Shown in pieces: positions 49,801 through 63,587 of a stretch of 64,000 bases of DNA; the stretch's first letter is position 1; each line of letters opens with the position of its first letter. The stretch lies in assembly GCA_013365325.1 (NCBI GenBank), contig JABVXV010000007.1, forward strand, positions 124,001 to 188,000. Direction: 5' to 3'. The DNA is from Dipetalonema caudispina (taxonomy: Eukaryota; Nematoda; Chromadorea; Rhabditida; Onchocercidae). Made by a program: the position numbers and the translations under genes. The notes under the pieces are model-generated. The model had not been told where the DNA came from and did not search any database. It saw nothing but the letters and a program-made list of their open reading frames with translations.

Positions 49801-50919
49801 AAATTATTTGTTTTTTCCCTTTTTTTTTGATCGGTAATGAATAAAACTTTTTTCTGAATTCGCAATCGCTTTCAGAAAAGTTTATTCCTTTTTAAGAATA
49901 AGACCAGATCGATGAATGGGAGTTCATTTGATGAATATTCAAAGCTGTATAGAGCAAAAAGCAACGAAGAATAAGAAAGGTGCTGTCAACACAACAAAGA
50001 GAGAACAAGAAATAGCAACAAAACGATTCACTAAAGTTTTTCCTGTATGATGCAGAAATCGAGGCACAAGCCAAAAATTTACTTTCAGAACCAAATAACA
50101 CATAATTACTCTTTTGTTTCTTTCTGCCGTACCATTATTGATTTCACGCCCAACTTACACATGATAACATCGAATGTAATCATATACATGCGAAAAATAC
50201 AGAAAATATACAACAGTCACTTACAATTAATCTTCACCGAGTTTTTGAAATAAGTACTACCATCAATTTTTAAGACGTTGTTCATGATACCTTAACTACA
50301 ACAGCAATAAAGTACATCAAGACTCAGCTCTTACGACATAGTCTTTCTGTACTTTCTTTACAATTCTTTGAATACTTGATATCATGCATAAGAAAGTCTC
50401 TTTATTACTAACTAGATCGAGTTCAAACTCAAATAAATGCATGTGGTTTTTCTCTTCTTAGAATAATCCAGAACTACTTCACATAATTTCTCCATGTTGC
50501 TAATATATCGATATCATTTTAAAAAAATTACAGAGATCATTAATACTTAAGTAAGCACAGACACTGACTAAGTGCAATATAACATAGATATTGAATAAAT
50601 AGAATAAAAACGAGAGACATGACGGGATTCTTTGAAAACCAGTAGTTGCTAAGAAAAACCTAGGAAATATAATTGCTAAAAGTGCATTTACTGTTCCAAC
50701 AATTACAGGAATTTATAATTGAGTGGTACAGTGATTATTACAATGAAGTCCAAAAGACATTCATTTGACAAATAAAATAGTGATATTAGAATTAATTAGT
50801 GTTTATGCAAATCTTAAATGCTAAGTAAATGAATATGTATTGAAATGATCAAAATTTAAAATTGGATAAATACTGCTACCTAGGAAAGTGATCGTTTTCA
50901 ATAATTTTGTTACCATTTT

Positions 50920-52620
50920 TCAATTTTTATTGAGAAATTCTACGCAAGCCTGTTCGTATTCTTCAGGATGAAGCCGATAGTGCTGACAGTGAAGTGTATC
51001 GTTGAAAAACAGCTTTGAAATTACTGCATTTTGTTCATGTTCATGCGTCATAAACTGTTCGATGCTTTCCGCCGAACAAATGGAATCTGTAGAGCTGTAG
51101 ATATAAAGCTGATATTTCGGTAAGTCTTTCATCGCTAACATCCGAAAATAAGAATAGTTCCGTTCATACACATCTTTGTCCCACTGAGATCGAAGCCAAA
51201 TCATAGAACGGTGTATTGTAAAATAGCCAGCTAGCATGAGACGATACGCTTCACGTAAAGTCTTGCTGTAAGCAGACGGTGGCAGCAAAGCAAAAGATAT
51301 TGCTGCAGCTGCCTGCCATGGTGTCACATATGCTGGACAACTAAAAGTTGGAAATTTTAGAATAAAAAATAGCAATAATGAAATAAAACTTTCACTACAT
51401 ATACAAGTCATTAACTTCATAATCCATGGTGATTAAAACGCAATTTACACATATTTTTCGCAGCAAAACGCGAAATGCCACGGCAAAGGAACTTAAAGCA
51501 ACAACAAAATTTCTACAATGCGAAATTTCCTTCAAGTAGCACCAATTCTTCGACTTTAAGCAGTAACATCGATAGTTTTCTAACGCCGGCATTATAGATT
51601 AATTTGAAAAAAGTATTAAGTCTTCGATTCTCTACAATTAGCTCTAATAACAGCTAATCAATAACCACGATTAAATCAGTCATTATCTTCGCCTGCCAAT
51701 AATCAAAAAGTTAAAATATGGTAAGATTTTCTCCTTCCTTCAAATCACGAAAACCTCAGAATACGATTCGAACAAGTTAAGCTATTCAATATACCTGTCA
51801 AAAATCAAGCCTTTAAATTTAGACTTCAGTGCTTCGCAATCCGCGACTGTGTCCAGCAGATCCCACAAAGCGCAAAATGTTGAACAACCATTCATGCTAA
51901 ACATGTGACAATATATGGATAGTGCCGTTGTTGTTTCCAGAATCTTCTCATAAATATCCAATGCGAATTTCCGATAAGACGAAAAAGACCGGATTTTTTG
52001 AATATCAGCCGTAAAGCGTAAGACTGAGTGACTGAAATTACTATTATGATAATGAATAATTTGGGAAAAATGTGAGCTAGAAAAACTGATAAAAAACTAT
52101 GTAACTTGATAATTCAGCTCAAGTAATTGAAAGTGATAATACCGAGAATGTGCCGAAACTCTACTGGCACTGTATGACTCAACTGTATTTTTTCCATGTT
52201 AATGTCTGTCTATCACTTTCGACACCATCTTCAGTCATACTTTAAACAACCAGAATTTGTATAATATTTATGTTGCAACCCGACTTTCTAAACATTTATG
52301 TTTCAAGCGAATGAAAGATGCTGAGATCCTATGGAATTCGCGCAACTGTTTGTTCATTTGAGAACAACTCAAGCTATTTTGCAAGTACATTTCCCCTCAT
52401 TAATATGTGAAATTTATTAATGTTACTTTTTCTCATAGAATTTAGCATATTTTGCCAGATATCGATCGCTGCAACCAGCCCATCCGAAGAGTAATACAAG
52501 AGCTGCGTCTGGATTGCTATGCTTCATCAGTCGCATTTCTCCATCACCAATAACTTGGAAGTTATCTTCGGCACTCATCAATTTTCGTACGGTTCGGCTA
52601 TAGGCCTTAAGAACATGCAT
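50920..52620 (-). CDS. TMEM53/DUF829 family protein
   Basis: Member of the DUF829/TMEM53 family, an alpha/beta-hydrolase-like fold; vertebrate TMEM53 is a nuclear-envelope protein, and no reaction is established. Three exons, 52427-52620, 51795-52031 and 50920-51340, join in frame to 283 aa (human about 277). Landmarks: ALVLLFGWAGCSDRYLAKYA (family start motif LxGWxGxxDRxLxKY), HSVLRFTADI, HMFSMNG (nucleophile-elbow-like, family HVFSNGG), GLIFDSCPAY, QLYIYSSTDSICSAESIEQF (acid-residue segment), and a final HCQHYRLHPEEYEQACVEFL. The start ATG follows TTTTTAAAG, a possible trans-splice acceptor. An apparent extra exon between exons 1 and 2 is not needed: they join directly in phase. Confidence 0.92.
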
Positions 52621-55600
52621 GCTTTAAAAACGAATTAATTTATCATTACAAGCTAGAGAACAACAAGGTGGAAAACAGAAAAAAAAAAATTAACGGCATA
52701 GGCAAGTTATAAACTAGTCTATCAATGGAACCGAATTCAATGATTGAAAAAGTGATGCAAGTAAACTGAACATTTAAGGAAAGCCCAAGAATAAAAGGAA
52801 TGGGTTGCACGATTTCAGGTTAGGAGAGAAACTTAGAACTGGGCGACATCAAGCCGAGCAAAAAAGCATTCAAAAAAGAATAATCCAGTAAATCATTTTG
52901 GAGGGATAGAAAAGAAAACAGATTGTAAGATTACTACAGAAGCAGAATTTATATTTTGAGGAAAAGAAAGAAAAATAGTGAAACTAGTAACAAAATCATC
53001 GGTACAATTGTTTTTTATCAATTATCATTTTTCCGATTCTATCAAATGGAATTGTTGTGAAAAAGAAGTCCCGAAAAGCATCGCCATTCTATCATAATTT
53101 ACACTGCCCTTGAATTACAATTGACTGACACCTTATTTTTCAATCACAATTATCTGCTGACAATATACACAGGTAATACTATATTGCAATGCGTGATATT
53201 TCAATGCAAGCATGCAAACAATACGTGTATGCACTACATGAACATTGCATGCAACCTAACGCAAATGGCAATGCGCTCCGCCCATCAATCCATCAATAAT
53301 AAGAAACTGCGCTGCATTTTTTGAAATATCTCAATTTGCATCAATGGATAAACGAATGGGAAAACTTCTTTTTCGCACATCTCTCGTCATACTTCACATC
53401 ACACATCAACTACATGATCCTATATGCAGTATACTTCAGTAAGCAAATAATTTGCTGAAGTTCACAGCAGCATCCTATTATTATGCGTAAATTATCACAA
53501 GAAAGTATAGATTGCAACGTGGCACAAAGTGTGGACAAGAAAATCTATTACAAAATTGTAAATCAGATGTAACAAGTCCAAAGCTTTTATTTCCGATTTA
53601 CTTCAATTAGAGAAATATGTGGGAAGGAACTGTTTGAGAGTGATTGTCAATCACAAGCTGCAGAAATATAATCAAATTTCTCTCTGATCTTTTTCAAAGT
53701 ATCTCCCATCATTTAATCGGCATATAATTCACTTTATCTCAACTTTACTAAAGACTCCAAATAACAGTTACTTGGCCTAACTAACCTACACTAGGCCATT
53801 AAACCTCACCTAAGGCTAGAGAGCAAGAAGTCACAAGAACAACGACGACAAAGCATGCAATTTTTAAAAGCCTAGAATCAATTCGTCGCTCGTTTATTCG
53901 CTTTAGTTCAAACCCTCTATGAAAATAACTGCATCTCATGTCACAAAATATGCTTAGTAATTTATTTGTACTCTTAGATTGTCTGTTCGATTTTATTTGA
54001 TATCAGAATAAAGTTTGCAGACGAAAAATTGGAAATATAAATTAGGTGTATTAACTGACTAACTTTTAACTCAAATTTCGCGAAAATGATAAGTCTTCTT
54101 AGTTCAGGAAATGTGATCGGCATGTCCTATTATTGTTTGAAATCACATTTTAATATCTCTGAGGTTTTGCTCGAATAGGAATAACACCAAAATCATTTTG
54201 GAGAATACCGATTGGAGATGTAGATCAGTTCTGCGTTAATACCTGACCAAATTCCATCTTCAAGAGAATTTCCTGGATCATATTAATTTCAATATATGTT
54301 TTCTGTAGCAAAACTAACAATGTCATATAGCTTTTCAAATGCATTTCTTCGGTCTTTCCTATCCAAATTTTCTCGAAATAATAGCATCTAAGATACTACA
54401 TGATATCAAAAGAGGAATGCTATTGCTAACTCTTAAAATTGTTTACAAATGCTTGGAAAGTTGCCATGTCCAATTACTATAATAATTTTTTTTTCTTCTT
54501 TACACTTTATTTAGAAATCTCAGTTTTTCTGAAAACCTGATAGAAGAGATATTTTTATCACAGCCTTATCATTTTCCATAAATAGAGAAATAATTGTAAG
54601 TGATGACAAATAAAGATAAATTAAGACCTAAATATACAATACTTTTGTTAACACTTTTTTCACAATTATTACGAGATGTTATTTGCATATTTCATTCATA
54701 TAGGTATTGTTAATAGGAGAACAAAATTTAGAGATGACCATTCTGTCGCCAATACAATAACATATCGTACCTTTTTAAAGGTGCAACAAATCGGTAACAT
54801 ATCATTTGCAATTTGTTAATAAGAAAACTTCCTTTTTGTGATTTTCAGTCTTACTTTATCCATAATTCATTTATATTGACTTGAAAAATAATCCATTTTG
54901 ATGGTAACTTTATTGTGATGGATTATGTTTGGTAGACTTTTTCCTCAATAAGATGAGAGAGTTACGAGTTTTTTGTTTTTTCTTTCTGTTTTTTCCTGAC
55001 AGCTAATTAATAAATCTTATCGTAAGAATACAAACGTAGAATTTCTGCTCTTTGAAATAAATAATGAATGCAAGAAGTCTTCTCTAGTCTTCTCCCTAAT
55101 TCTGCAATCAGTGAACCGAGCAGCATCGAATTGGCCAGAAGAAATTATCATAAAGTAAGTAACATCCTCCTCTTGATTTACATGAGATTTTCGTTTTGAA
55201 CATGCAAACCTATTTCATTTCTACTTTCCTTTCGTTTGTACATTAAAATTTTATGGAAATTCAATTTATACCGTTACACTGTCATAATACGTTGATTTAA
55301 TTCAACTTAATTTAAAAATTTAAAGTTTAGAATAAAATTACAATGAGATCAATTATAGGAGTTAGAATAAATTTACAAAAAGTGAAAATCTATCGATGAT
55401 CTACAAAAAACAAAAAAAAAAAAACTATGAATCATTATCTTTATACCCAAAATTGCTTAAGAATTGAAATTTTGCTAGTTCATGAAATTTTTTCAATATA
55501 GAGAAGCGTAATACTATCAAAGTCGACGATGACGACAAGTAGTCAATATTTAAATCAGAATAGCTGGCATATGTGATAAATGAGGAGAAAGAAGGAATTC

Positions 55601-55737
55601 TAAAAATTCATATGTGGAAATGAAATAAACTGGAATCAGAATTCAAGAAAAAAAGAATGGTTTTCCAATCTTGATTCATGATCGAATCAATCGATAGTAA
55701 TTCTCATCATTTAACGATTATATTATATTAACTAGTA
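52621..55737. other. Intergenic: TMEM53 upstream / ETS-gene 3' region
   Basis: About 3.1 kb of AT-rich sequence. No gene, RNA gene or repeat family was recognised. It should contain the TMEM53 promoter and the ETS-gene 3'UTR. Confidence 0.5.
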
Positions 55738-58700
55738 CTATATACACTTCGGGTAATTGGATGACGCATAAAGTGGAAAATTTCGAGCTTGCAGTGCACC
55801 ATTACCGGAACTACCAAAACTAGCATAACCAACCGGTGGATTAAACAAAGCCCCGGCTGCTGCAGATGCCTGAAATGTTTGGATTTTTTCAATTACAGGA
55901 TCTTTGTAATATTAAGCAATATTTGAAATATATGTTTATCCAAAAGTTCCAATTACAAACACAGAAATTAATATAAAAGCAGTTGTAAATAAGCAGGAGG
56001 TACGATAAAACCACAGGATACTGTAGAGGATACTGTATTTCTTACTAGAAGTGTGAAATAGTCTTATTGTACCTCTGCTGTATTTCATCGTTCATCAGCA
56101 GAGATTGTATACATCTAGGTTAGTGATGTACTTTTTTTAATATCTTCTTTATAATTACCATCTGAAAAGTTATTAAAATGAACCTGAAACTGAGGTGTCA
56201 TAAGTGTGCGATAATTTGCGGTAGCCCACGGCGCATGGATGAACTCTGATGAATGTAGCCGTGACTGTTGGAACAGATCCGTTGAAGCTGTATTTGTTTG
56301 TGGTTGTAGGGCCTGTGCTATTCCTGAAACTTAATTTGTAATATTTTATTTTTCCTTGACATAAATTTAGCGAATAGCCATAAGCGAAAGGTTTATAGGA
56401 TTGTTTGGCAAGTTTTTTTTTTTTTTTTTTTTTATTTTTAAGCAAAACAGTGGAGTTTAATAATAAATTTTAATGGTCACTGTTTGGTTATGTGATAAGA
56501 GAATTAAATGACGACAGATTTCAAATCTCTGGCAGTATCTGCCTTTCAAAACTGTGTTCCCTTGAAGATTTAAGAAAGCTGCAATAATAACTTTAATTAT
56601 TAAATTTGCAAAACATTTAAATGTTAATTTTCTCTTCAAACCTTGAAAATCGAATTTGTAAGCATATCGTTTTCCATGCACTTTACACATGATATTTTTG
56701 TCATAGTAATATCGCAATGCTCGGCTCATTTTGTCATAATTCATATTCGGTTTACTTTTTCGTTCGCCCCAACGACGAGCCACATCGTCTGGATCAACTA
56801 ATTTGAATTCACCATTTGTACCCTCCCAAGTGATCGATTCCGCATAACGGCTATCTGACAGTAGCTCCAGAAGGAACTGCCAAAGTTGAATTTGTCCACT
56901 GCCTGGTAGTTTTTATCTTTGTATTTTAATAGAATGTTTAAATTGAGATTTGTTGTAATCTTATCACCAGCCAGTGAGAATATTACAACATCTGTATAAT
57001 CCACAAAAATTTTGTTTTCTAAAATATTAGAAAAAATAAAAGAAAAATTTACCGCATACTTTCGAAATAAAAAATGGTTACTGTTAAAACTAACCTGCGC
57101 TTGCTAGTCGACTACTTGTTGGTCCCAAGATTTGATATGGGTCTGAAAATTTTATTAAAATTAGCTAAAACACTATTTTTAGGTTGTCAAATATTTTTAG
57201 TGCGTATACATATTTTTTACATAATTGATTGAGCAGATACTGTAGTCATTGCACTAAATGTAAATCACGGTATTGATATTAGCATATGAAGTAAGCAAGA
57301 TTTTTAGGATACTTTTCTGCAAATGCAAGATACCAAATCAAGGGGATTGAAAAAATCTGCAATAAATAAGTTTAAATGTATCATTCCAGCTTTTCAGTTA
57401 CATTACTTATCAAATAAGCTTGTAAAACAGGAATATTTTGTCAGTATTTGTTTTGTTTGTAGTCTGCCAAGAATAATTCCCAATAATTTCGAGAAATTGC
57501 AAGAAATTAATCTGTTAAAACGCTCCCCCTCCCCCCCCTTCCAGTAGATTATTTCTTCATCATCTTTTCGTAGCATTTGCACCGCTCATTTAGATGATTG
57601 AATTTGTTTTGATTGATTTATTCTTCATATAATTCATTCAAATGAAGTCGTGATTTTCATTTTGGAATCTTTCCTTATGAAATAAGTTTTGGCATTAAAG
57701 AGGTGCAAAAGGAAGAGGCCTGGGATAGGAGGCCCTCTGATTAGGCTTATTGAATTTAAGGCTGAGAAGGCTCCTGAATGAGTACACTATGAAAACATTA
57801 GAGTTAGCAATGACTTTTCGAATTAAAGGAAAAAGAAGGAAGAGAGTGAGACTCTTTCTTTACTTTTACACAATTGAGATAAAACAGTTAAAGCAGAAAC
57901 TCATTTTACTCTTTGAGGAATTTAGTCTTAATTAGCTTAGTAATACACTAGCAAACTAAGTTTACGGTAGTTGAAAAGGAGTATACAATTATATCATCAT
58001 AATAAATCAACTAGTCATAGCCTTATTTCGAGATCATAAATTTGCAAGCAGACGAAAAATTTTCAAAAATTTCTTATTTTTTAATGATTAATTTGCTTAT
58101 CTGAATTTATTTGTTTATACTTTACTTACTTATTAACTCAAATGATTAACTGCATGCTTATTTTTATCGTTTCAGAGAGGAGTAATGCTGGAAAAAGCAT
58201 CCACAAGCAGTCCTTTTCTCATAAGGTAATCGGTGATTGAACTTTCTTTGAGGTATACGATTTACATTACACTTCAAGGAAATCATCCTAGAAATTTATG
58301 GAAAAATATACTAATGATAGATCTAAAGTGAACAAATTAAACAATTCCTCAAATGAATCCTTTTCAAATTTCAACAGTATATGAAAAAACCAAATACTTT
58401 GTTAGTAAAAATTTAGATAATCAGAGTTATTTGATTTTGACAAAAATTGTACAAATTTACCCTGTCTATTGTTCTGTCAATCATATCTTGAATGGGAAAT
58501 AATTAATGTTCGATTTTGGTGGAGGAGGTTAAGGCCAGGGTTACATGATGGACGTTTTAGTAAAATTGTCGTACGGGTACGACCACATTCATTATGTTTT
58601 TGTTTGGTTGCTGTTGCAGCTGCCATTTCTTGATTTCACTTATTTATTCACCTTTCCTTATCTATTCATTTTCATGCTTTACATTTGAAGGAAAGGATAA

Positions 58701-61700
58701 AAGCTTTTTTCTAAGCTAAAAACCAATTTTACTGATCCGTGATGACCTTTCTGTTCTTCTCTACGAATTGGACTTAAAGATCTAACAGTATTTGAACCAT
58801 GGCCAAATCATATTCTTTTTGCAAAAATTAAATACTGCTTCAATTTATTCTACTGAAACGATAATTACAGTTGTAGTATCACGAGTTAGATTAGAAGGCC
58901 TAAATAACTTCAATATTCTGTTCACAAGACTAATGAGCAAGGGTTCGAAGCATAATTGAACAATGTGAATTCTTGCTTAGTGCAGAAAACTGAGCCTTTT
59001 ACAATAAAATTTACCTAAATTGCGTATATTGTATAAAGAACAAAACGTTGTTTCCCTTTCCCAATTCTTCATTCAGATATAAACATTATGAGAAAGGAAT
59101 GTTTGTAGAAGAGGTCACAGGTCAAACAAGTAAAGGAAGTAAATGCACAAACAAAAAATACGTCTCACATTTAAAAGTATTCTACAAATATGCTTTATAA
59201 CTCCTGCTAATTTATATAAATAGCTTAAGTTAATTCAGCACAAATTATATATGATTTAACTTCTTACTTTAAAAATTCACTCCAATTAACCTTCTCTTTA
59301 TGGACGGAGATATTAAGTGAATTGGCAACTTGTCATCATATTGCAACTACTGCATATCAATTACAGTAATTTGCATAATACATTTATAAACCTATTATCT
59401 CATTACGCATTCTTTTTGAAGGTATAACAGAATGCTCTCAAAAGAAAGAATGGAGAGAGAAATGAAGAGGGTAAGAGGTAGGTAAGCATTATTGGCCCCC
59501 CTCCCTTTGATAGTAGTATCAAGACACAATCTTGGGCTTGAATCCGATCGGCTCCCTTTGTTGGACTCCGGATAATAGCCTTCACTAGGCTATACAACGA
59601 CAATATGCTTTCGAAGCATATTTGCCAATGTGCCAATATTTACCACAAAATAATAGCTCCCTTTAAGAAATCTCCATTATCGGTTTCCCTTTTCTTGTTA
59701 GGAGCTATAACAATTACTGTTATAATAAAGAATGAGTAATTGAGTATATGAACTAAATTATATTCACGTAGAAGACATCTTATCATCGTTGAGCAAAACG
59801 ACAAATACTCTTTAAAATTGCTACCAATTAATTTAAAACCATTGAACGAACTTTTACAACTTTAAGATATTACTAAGTGTATCATTTTGGAAAGTATTGG
59901 GTAATGATGAAGAAATAAACCACTAATTTTTTAATCTTAATCTTTACAGCCAGAAAATTGCTAAAAGTTTTTAAATTTAATACATAAGATTTGAGAAAGT
60001 AAATCGGCCTGAAAATATAAGCTTCTAGATATCCTTGAAATGACCTCTAACTTTCTAATCGTTGATAAGTCATAATTTGAAGCAAAAGATATTCAGTAAC
60101 TGATTAATTAAAACCAATGAAGATAGGCCAAATATCAGACGAGCGCAACACGAACTATAAGAAATTGAAAAATGATAAGCAAAGTGGTCAATACAAAATG
60201 ATTGCTATTGACCGCTAGAAAGCATAGTCTTAAATTAATGGATTATAATATTTTTTTTAAAAAATTGAATGAGATCAAATCTCATTTTAATAAAAGATAC
60301 ACAAACCAGGCTGTCCGAATGCTGTCGTATGACATGTCGGTAGTCGCAAGGATGAGCAACTGAAGCAGGATGAGTTTAACGTCGTGGGCTAAAATTTCAC
60401 GCAATTTGACAGCGAAATTATTTTCAAGAAATTGAATTTCACCTTTTCAAGTGAATATACTTTTCCGACGATTTCTTTGGCTATTTCAAGAAGTTGAAAG
60501 TTATGAAATTAGCAACAGATACTTCGAAATTATTCAGTAATTAATGCCTCAGATTAGAAATAAAAGCATACCTTTACCTCCTCTTTGACAGTTGTTGTAG
60601 TGGTCGATGAATGACTCGGTGTTGCAGTATGGAATGTATTTCCATTCAAATTCATCCCTGTAAGTAAGAAAAGGATAAAATAGCAAATAACTCAATATGC
60701 AAATGTATAGGTGGACAAAAATTAATTAATAATTAAATCGAATTTATGTTTATTTTTCGAAATTATTTGCAATTTATGAGTCATTATTTTGAATGCAAAA
60801 TAGGTACTCAATACATGATGACATTTCACAAAGATTTAATGAAATCCGAATCTCTGATTTGATATGCTTAGGTCAATTCATTTATAACGCTTATATGTTT
60901 AGATATTTGTTTGTTTCCTAAGCTTAAAAGTAAAATCAGAGAACAAATAACTCAAAAAAATACAAATGAATCAAATAGTATTCAACAGAAAAAAGAAAAG
61001 TTGGCAAAATGAAATTTCGATAAATGTTTATTCGCTCTTTTGATAAGTTTGACTTGCAATAATATTTTCATCCAAGAAAGGAAATCAGTTTATTATTTTG
61101 GCCAAGAATTAGCTTTCAATTCTGTTTGGCTTCTTTCAAATACTTTTAACCGCAATAAATTTGTGGATAAAAATGATTTGAAAAGTAGATCTGTTGAACT
61201 TGAAAATTTTCCAATAAAATTTGTCTTGCCCCAATCAAATTGATTTTCATTCTTTTCCCAAGTTTATAAACGTAATTTTTTATAATGAAATTGCTTGTCA
61301 CTTTGCTACTTGCTTCATCTTTTAAATATTTCTCTGAGAAATTTGAAGTACGAAGTTTGTGCACATGGCTTTATGTAGCGTAGAAATTAAACGATGTATA
61401 TTTGTTTTATTTCCTTCTTTGGTACAGTTAATCTTTCAAACTCATTAACTGGAAAAGGAGACTTAAGTTACAGTTAGATAAATGTTATCAGAAAACTTAA
61501 AAATGGAACTGAGAAGATTAGAAATCTTTTCCGAGTAAGTCTACACAAAAGTTAACTAAAAATCAGTGTAAATTGCTGCTGGAACCGATATTGGATCAAT
61601 TATTTCCAAAACTTTCTTTAAGAAAAAATTGCTCTCTTGAGCGTATATTGGCCCAAGAACATGCTAGAAATTATTCAATAACGAAGGTTTATTTTTATGT

Positions 61701-63587
61701 AGGCGAATTTTACTTGAATAAATTTTTTGATGACAATTTTTTCCTGATTATCTTCAAATCAGAAGAAATAATTAAACAGGTTGAACAATTGAAATATTTT
61801 AATTTACTTATATTATGAAAGCATTAGAAGGATTAAAAAGCATTTTCAGGAAGGAATAAGCGAGTTCAATTAAAATTCATATCAATAATAAGACTCACTT
61901 CGAAGGACTTATCTTTCAAAATTATTAATTTCTAGAAAAAGTCGCTGTATTGAGAAAATAATGCTTAATACAGCAAATTACTTTCAAAAAGCTTCCTTCG
62001 AGATGATGCTCAAAAAGAATCAATCACAAGTGCACTTCACACTATTTGCTTTGTCTTCTAGAGGTTACGAAAAGAAAGTACTCGCATTACCGTAACATCT
62101 ACAGTAGCAAATCGTTATGTCATCAGTTTCTCTATTCTTTTGGATTGCGATACATATTAGTAAGTATGGAGGTTGGGAAATGAAATGGATGAATTAATTC
62201 AAAATTTGAGAAGAAATAAATAAGTATTTAAGCAAAACTAAAGCGTTAAGTAATGATCTGTTGAACAGGGAAAATTACCGGTCTGATGAGTGATTTGTTG
62301 TTTATGCATTTGTATCGGATTACTGCTTGTGTCGTAAAAAATATTCCGCTGAGGAATGGGAACCATATTTGTTGTACTGTTAACGTTTGCATTGGCTGTT
62401 GATAACTGAAAAGAGAATTTACATATTTCGCACTAATAAAGGGACGATACTGTACAGCAGCGCATAATTAGTAATTTATGAATAAGCTCTTTACTCTCTT
62501 CAAAATTGTGCAATGCGAAAGTCTTCCGATTTCCAATTTAATCTTGCAAGTTTGTTTCGAAAAATGCAAATAGCATCAAATTAAATTATTACTACAGGTG
62601 CAGAAGATATAATTCAGTATCCAGAAGAAATAAAAAGATCTGCTAGTCCAGAAGTAAAGTTAACAGAGATCAGTAAAAGTATTTCAGTTAGATTATTTAT
62701 CCAAATTGATGGATGCATTTGAGACTTTATTGTTTACGAGATGTCAAGCGATGAAATTTCTGCTGGACTGGAATTATGTAGTTCAAGTCTTAATAGGCCC
62801 ATAAAATGTAACGTTTTACGATGACCAGGATGACCTTCTCAATCTCGGAATTGCCTTACCCTAGCAAATATGGTGATTTCATGGATCTCAAATCATAGAA
62901 ATCAAAATGGAAAAGTGAAATTGTGATAAAGACTTAAAATGCATAACTGTTTATTGCAGACAATTGAAGTTAAAGGTTATGAAAATTGTTTTATTTGTTA
63001 GTTCATATTTAAATTTCTATTTTTTTGCATTTAAAATGAGCAAACTTTAGGAGATAGTAGTTCTAGTTTTGTGGAGCAATATATAAATAAAAAAAGATTG
63101 ACAGGAATTCTTCGATTGGCTGCCTCAATTTTTCCACAATACTTCTAATGTATATGCAAAATCAGTAAAAGAGAAGTAAAAGATGATGAGAATTGTCATA
63201 TTGCCGATTTAAGTTAGAGGTATGTAAGGTAAAATTTGTAGGATAATAAAATATTCGGCTAAATTGGAAGAGGCGAATGACAGATTGATTCAGAATTACA
63301 TGCGACAAATCGCTGTTTAAAAACTAAAAAATAAGGAGTGGAAAGTATAGGAAAATGAATAATATATTGTATGATAAGATGACAATTTTGAATATTTTCT
63401 TCAGTACCTGAAAAGCGCCGAAATTGAAATTGGTTAAAGCGATGTTTGGTTGTGGGTCTTTGCTTGTTGATGAACTTGTACTAGCAACCGGTCCAGGTAC
63501 AGCTGATGTTGCTGCTTGCAATGCTGCCGGTGGTGGAGCAGAATTAGGATTATTTGGTTGCTGTCGAACATCCAATTTTGAATCCAT
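55738..63587 (-). CDS. ERG/FLI1-class ETS-domain transcription factor (AST-1/ETS-5-like)
   Basis: Nuclear DNA-binding protein recognising GGAA/T cores. Exons: 63408-63587, 62279-62405, 60572-60657 (donor could instead be 60578), 57095-57142, 56642-56902, 56184-56323, 55738-55869. Exon 57095-57142 encodes [15 protein letters not shown], a signature just before the ETS domain in ERG. The ETS domain ([67 protein letters not shown]) is complete, with both recognition-helix arginines in [16 protein letters not shown] follows, as in FLI1/ERG. The N-terminus is Ala/Pro/Ser/Gln-rich with no Pointed domain. Phase shows that one small exon (length 1 mod 3) is missing between 60572 and 57142; 59984-60008 is a candidate. 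With it the protein is 332 aa. C. elegans AST-1 (chromosome II) or ETS-5 would be the counterpart; I cannot decide. Confidence 0.92.
57143..60571 (-). other. Large intron(s) of the ETS gene
   Basis: About 3.4 kb between the N-terminal exons and the ETS-domain exons. It must contain at least one small coding exon (see gene entry). It also holds a C-tract (57522-57541) and an exact palindromic sequence at 58568-58583. Confidence 0.55.

Larger units (their letters stand above)
45194..50919. other. Intergenic: jun-1 upstream / TMEM53 3' region
   Basis: About 5.7 kb. Apart from clusters of jun-1 regulatory-site candidates (45.91-45.98 and 46.65-46.80 kb), a 36-bp-spaced direct repeat (45633-45689) and a short GGA microsatellite (about 48030-48057), it is AT-rich with no recognisable gene on either strand. 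Confidence 0.5.

Noticed and set aside
52140..52260. Possible middle exon of the TMEM53 gene or a separate short gene (MEKIQLSHTVPVEF frame)
   Set aside because: TMEM53 exons 1 and 2 join in phase and already give the family sequence; the fragment has no homology that I recognise.
58930..58960. tRNA B-box-like GGTTCGAAGC
   Set aside because: No A-box, cloverleaf or acceptor stem could be drawn around it.
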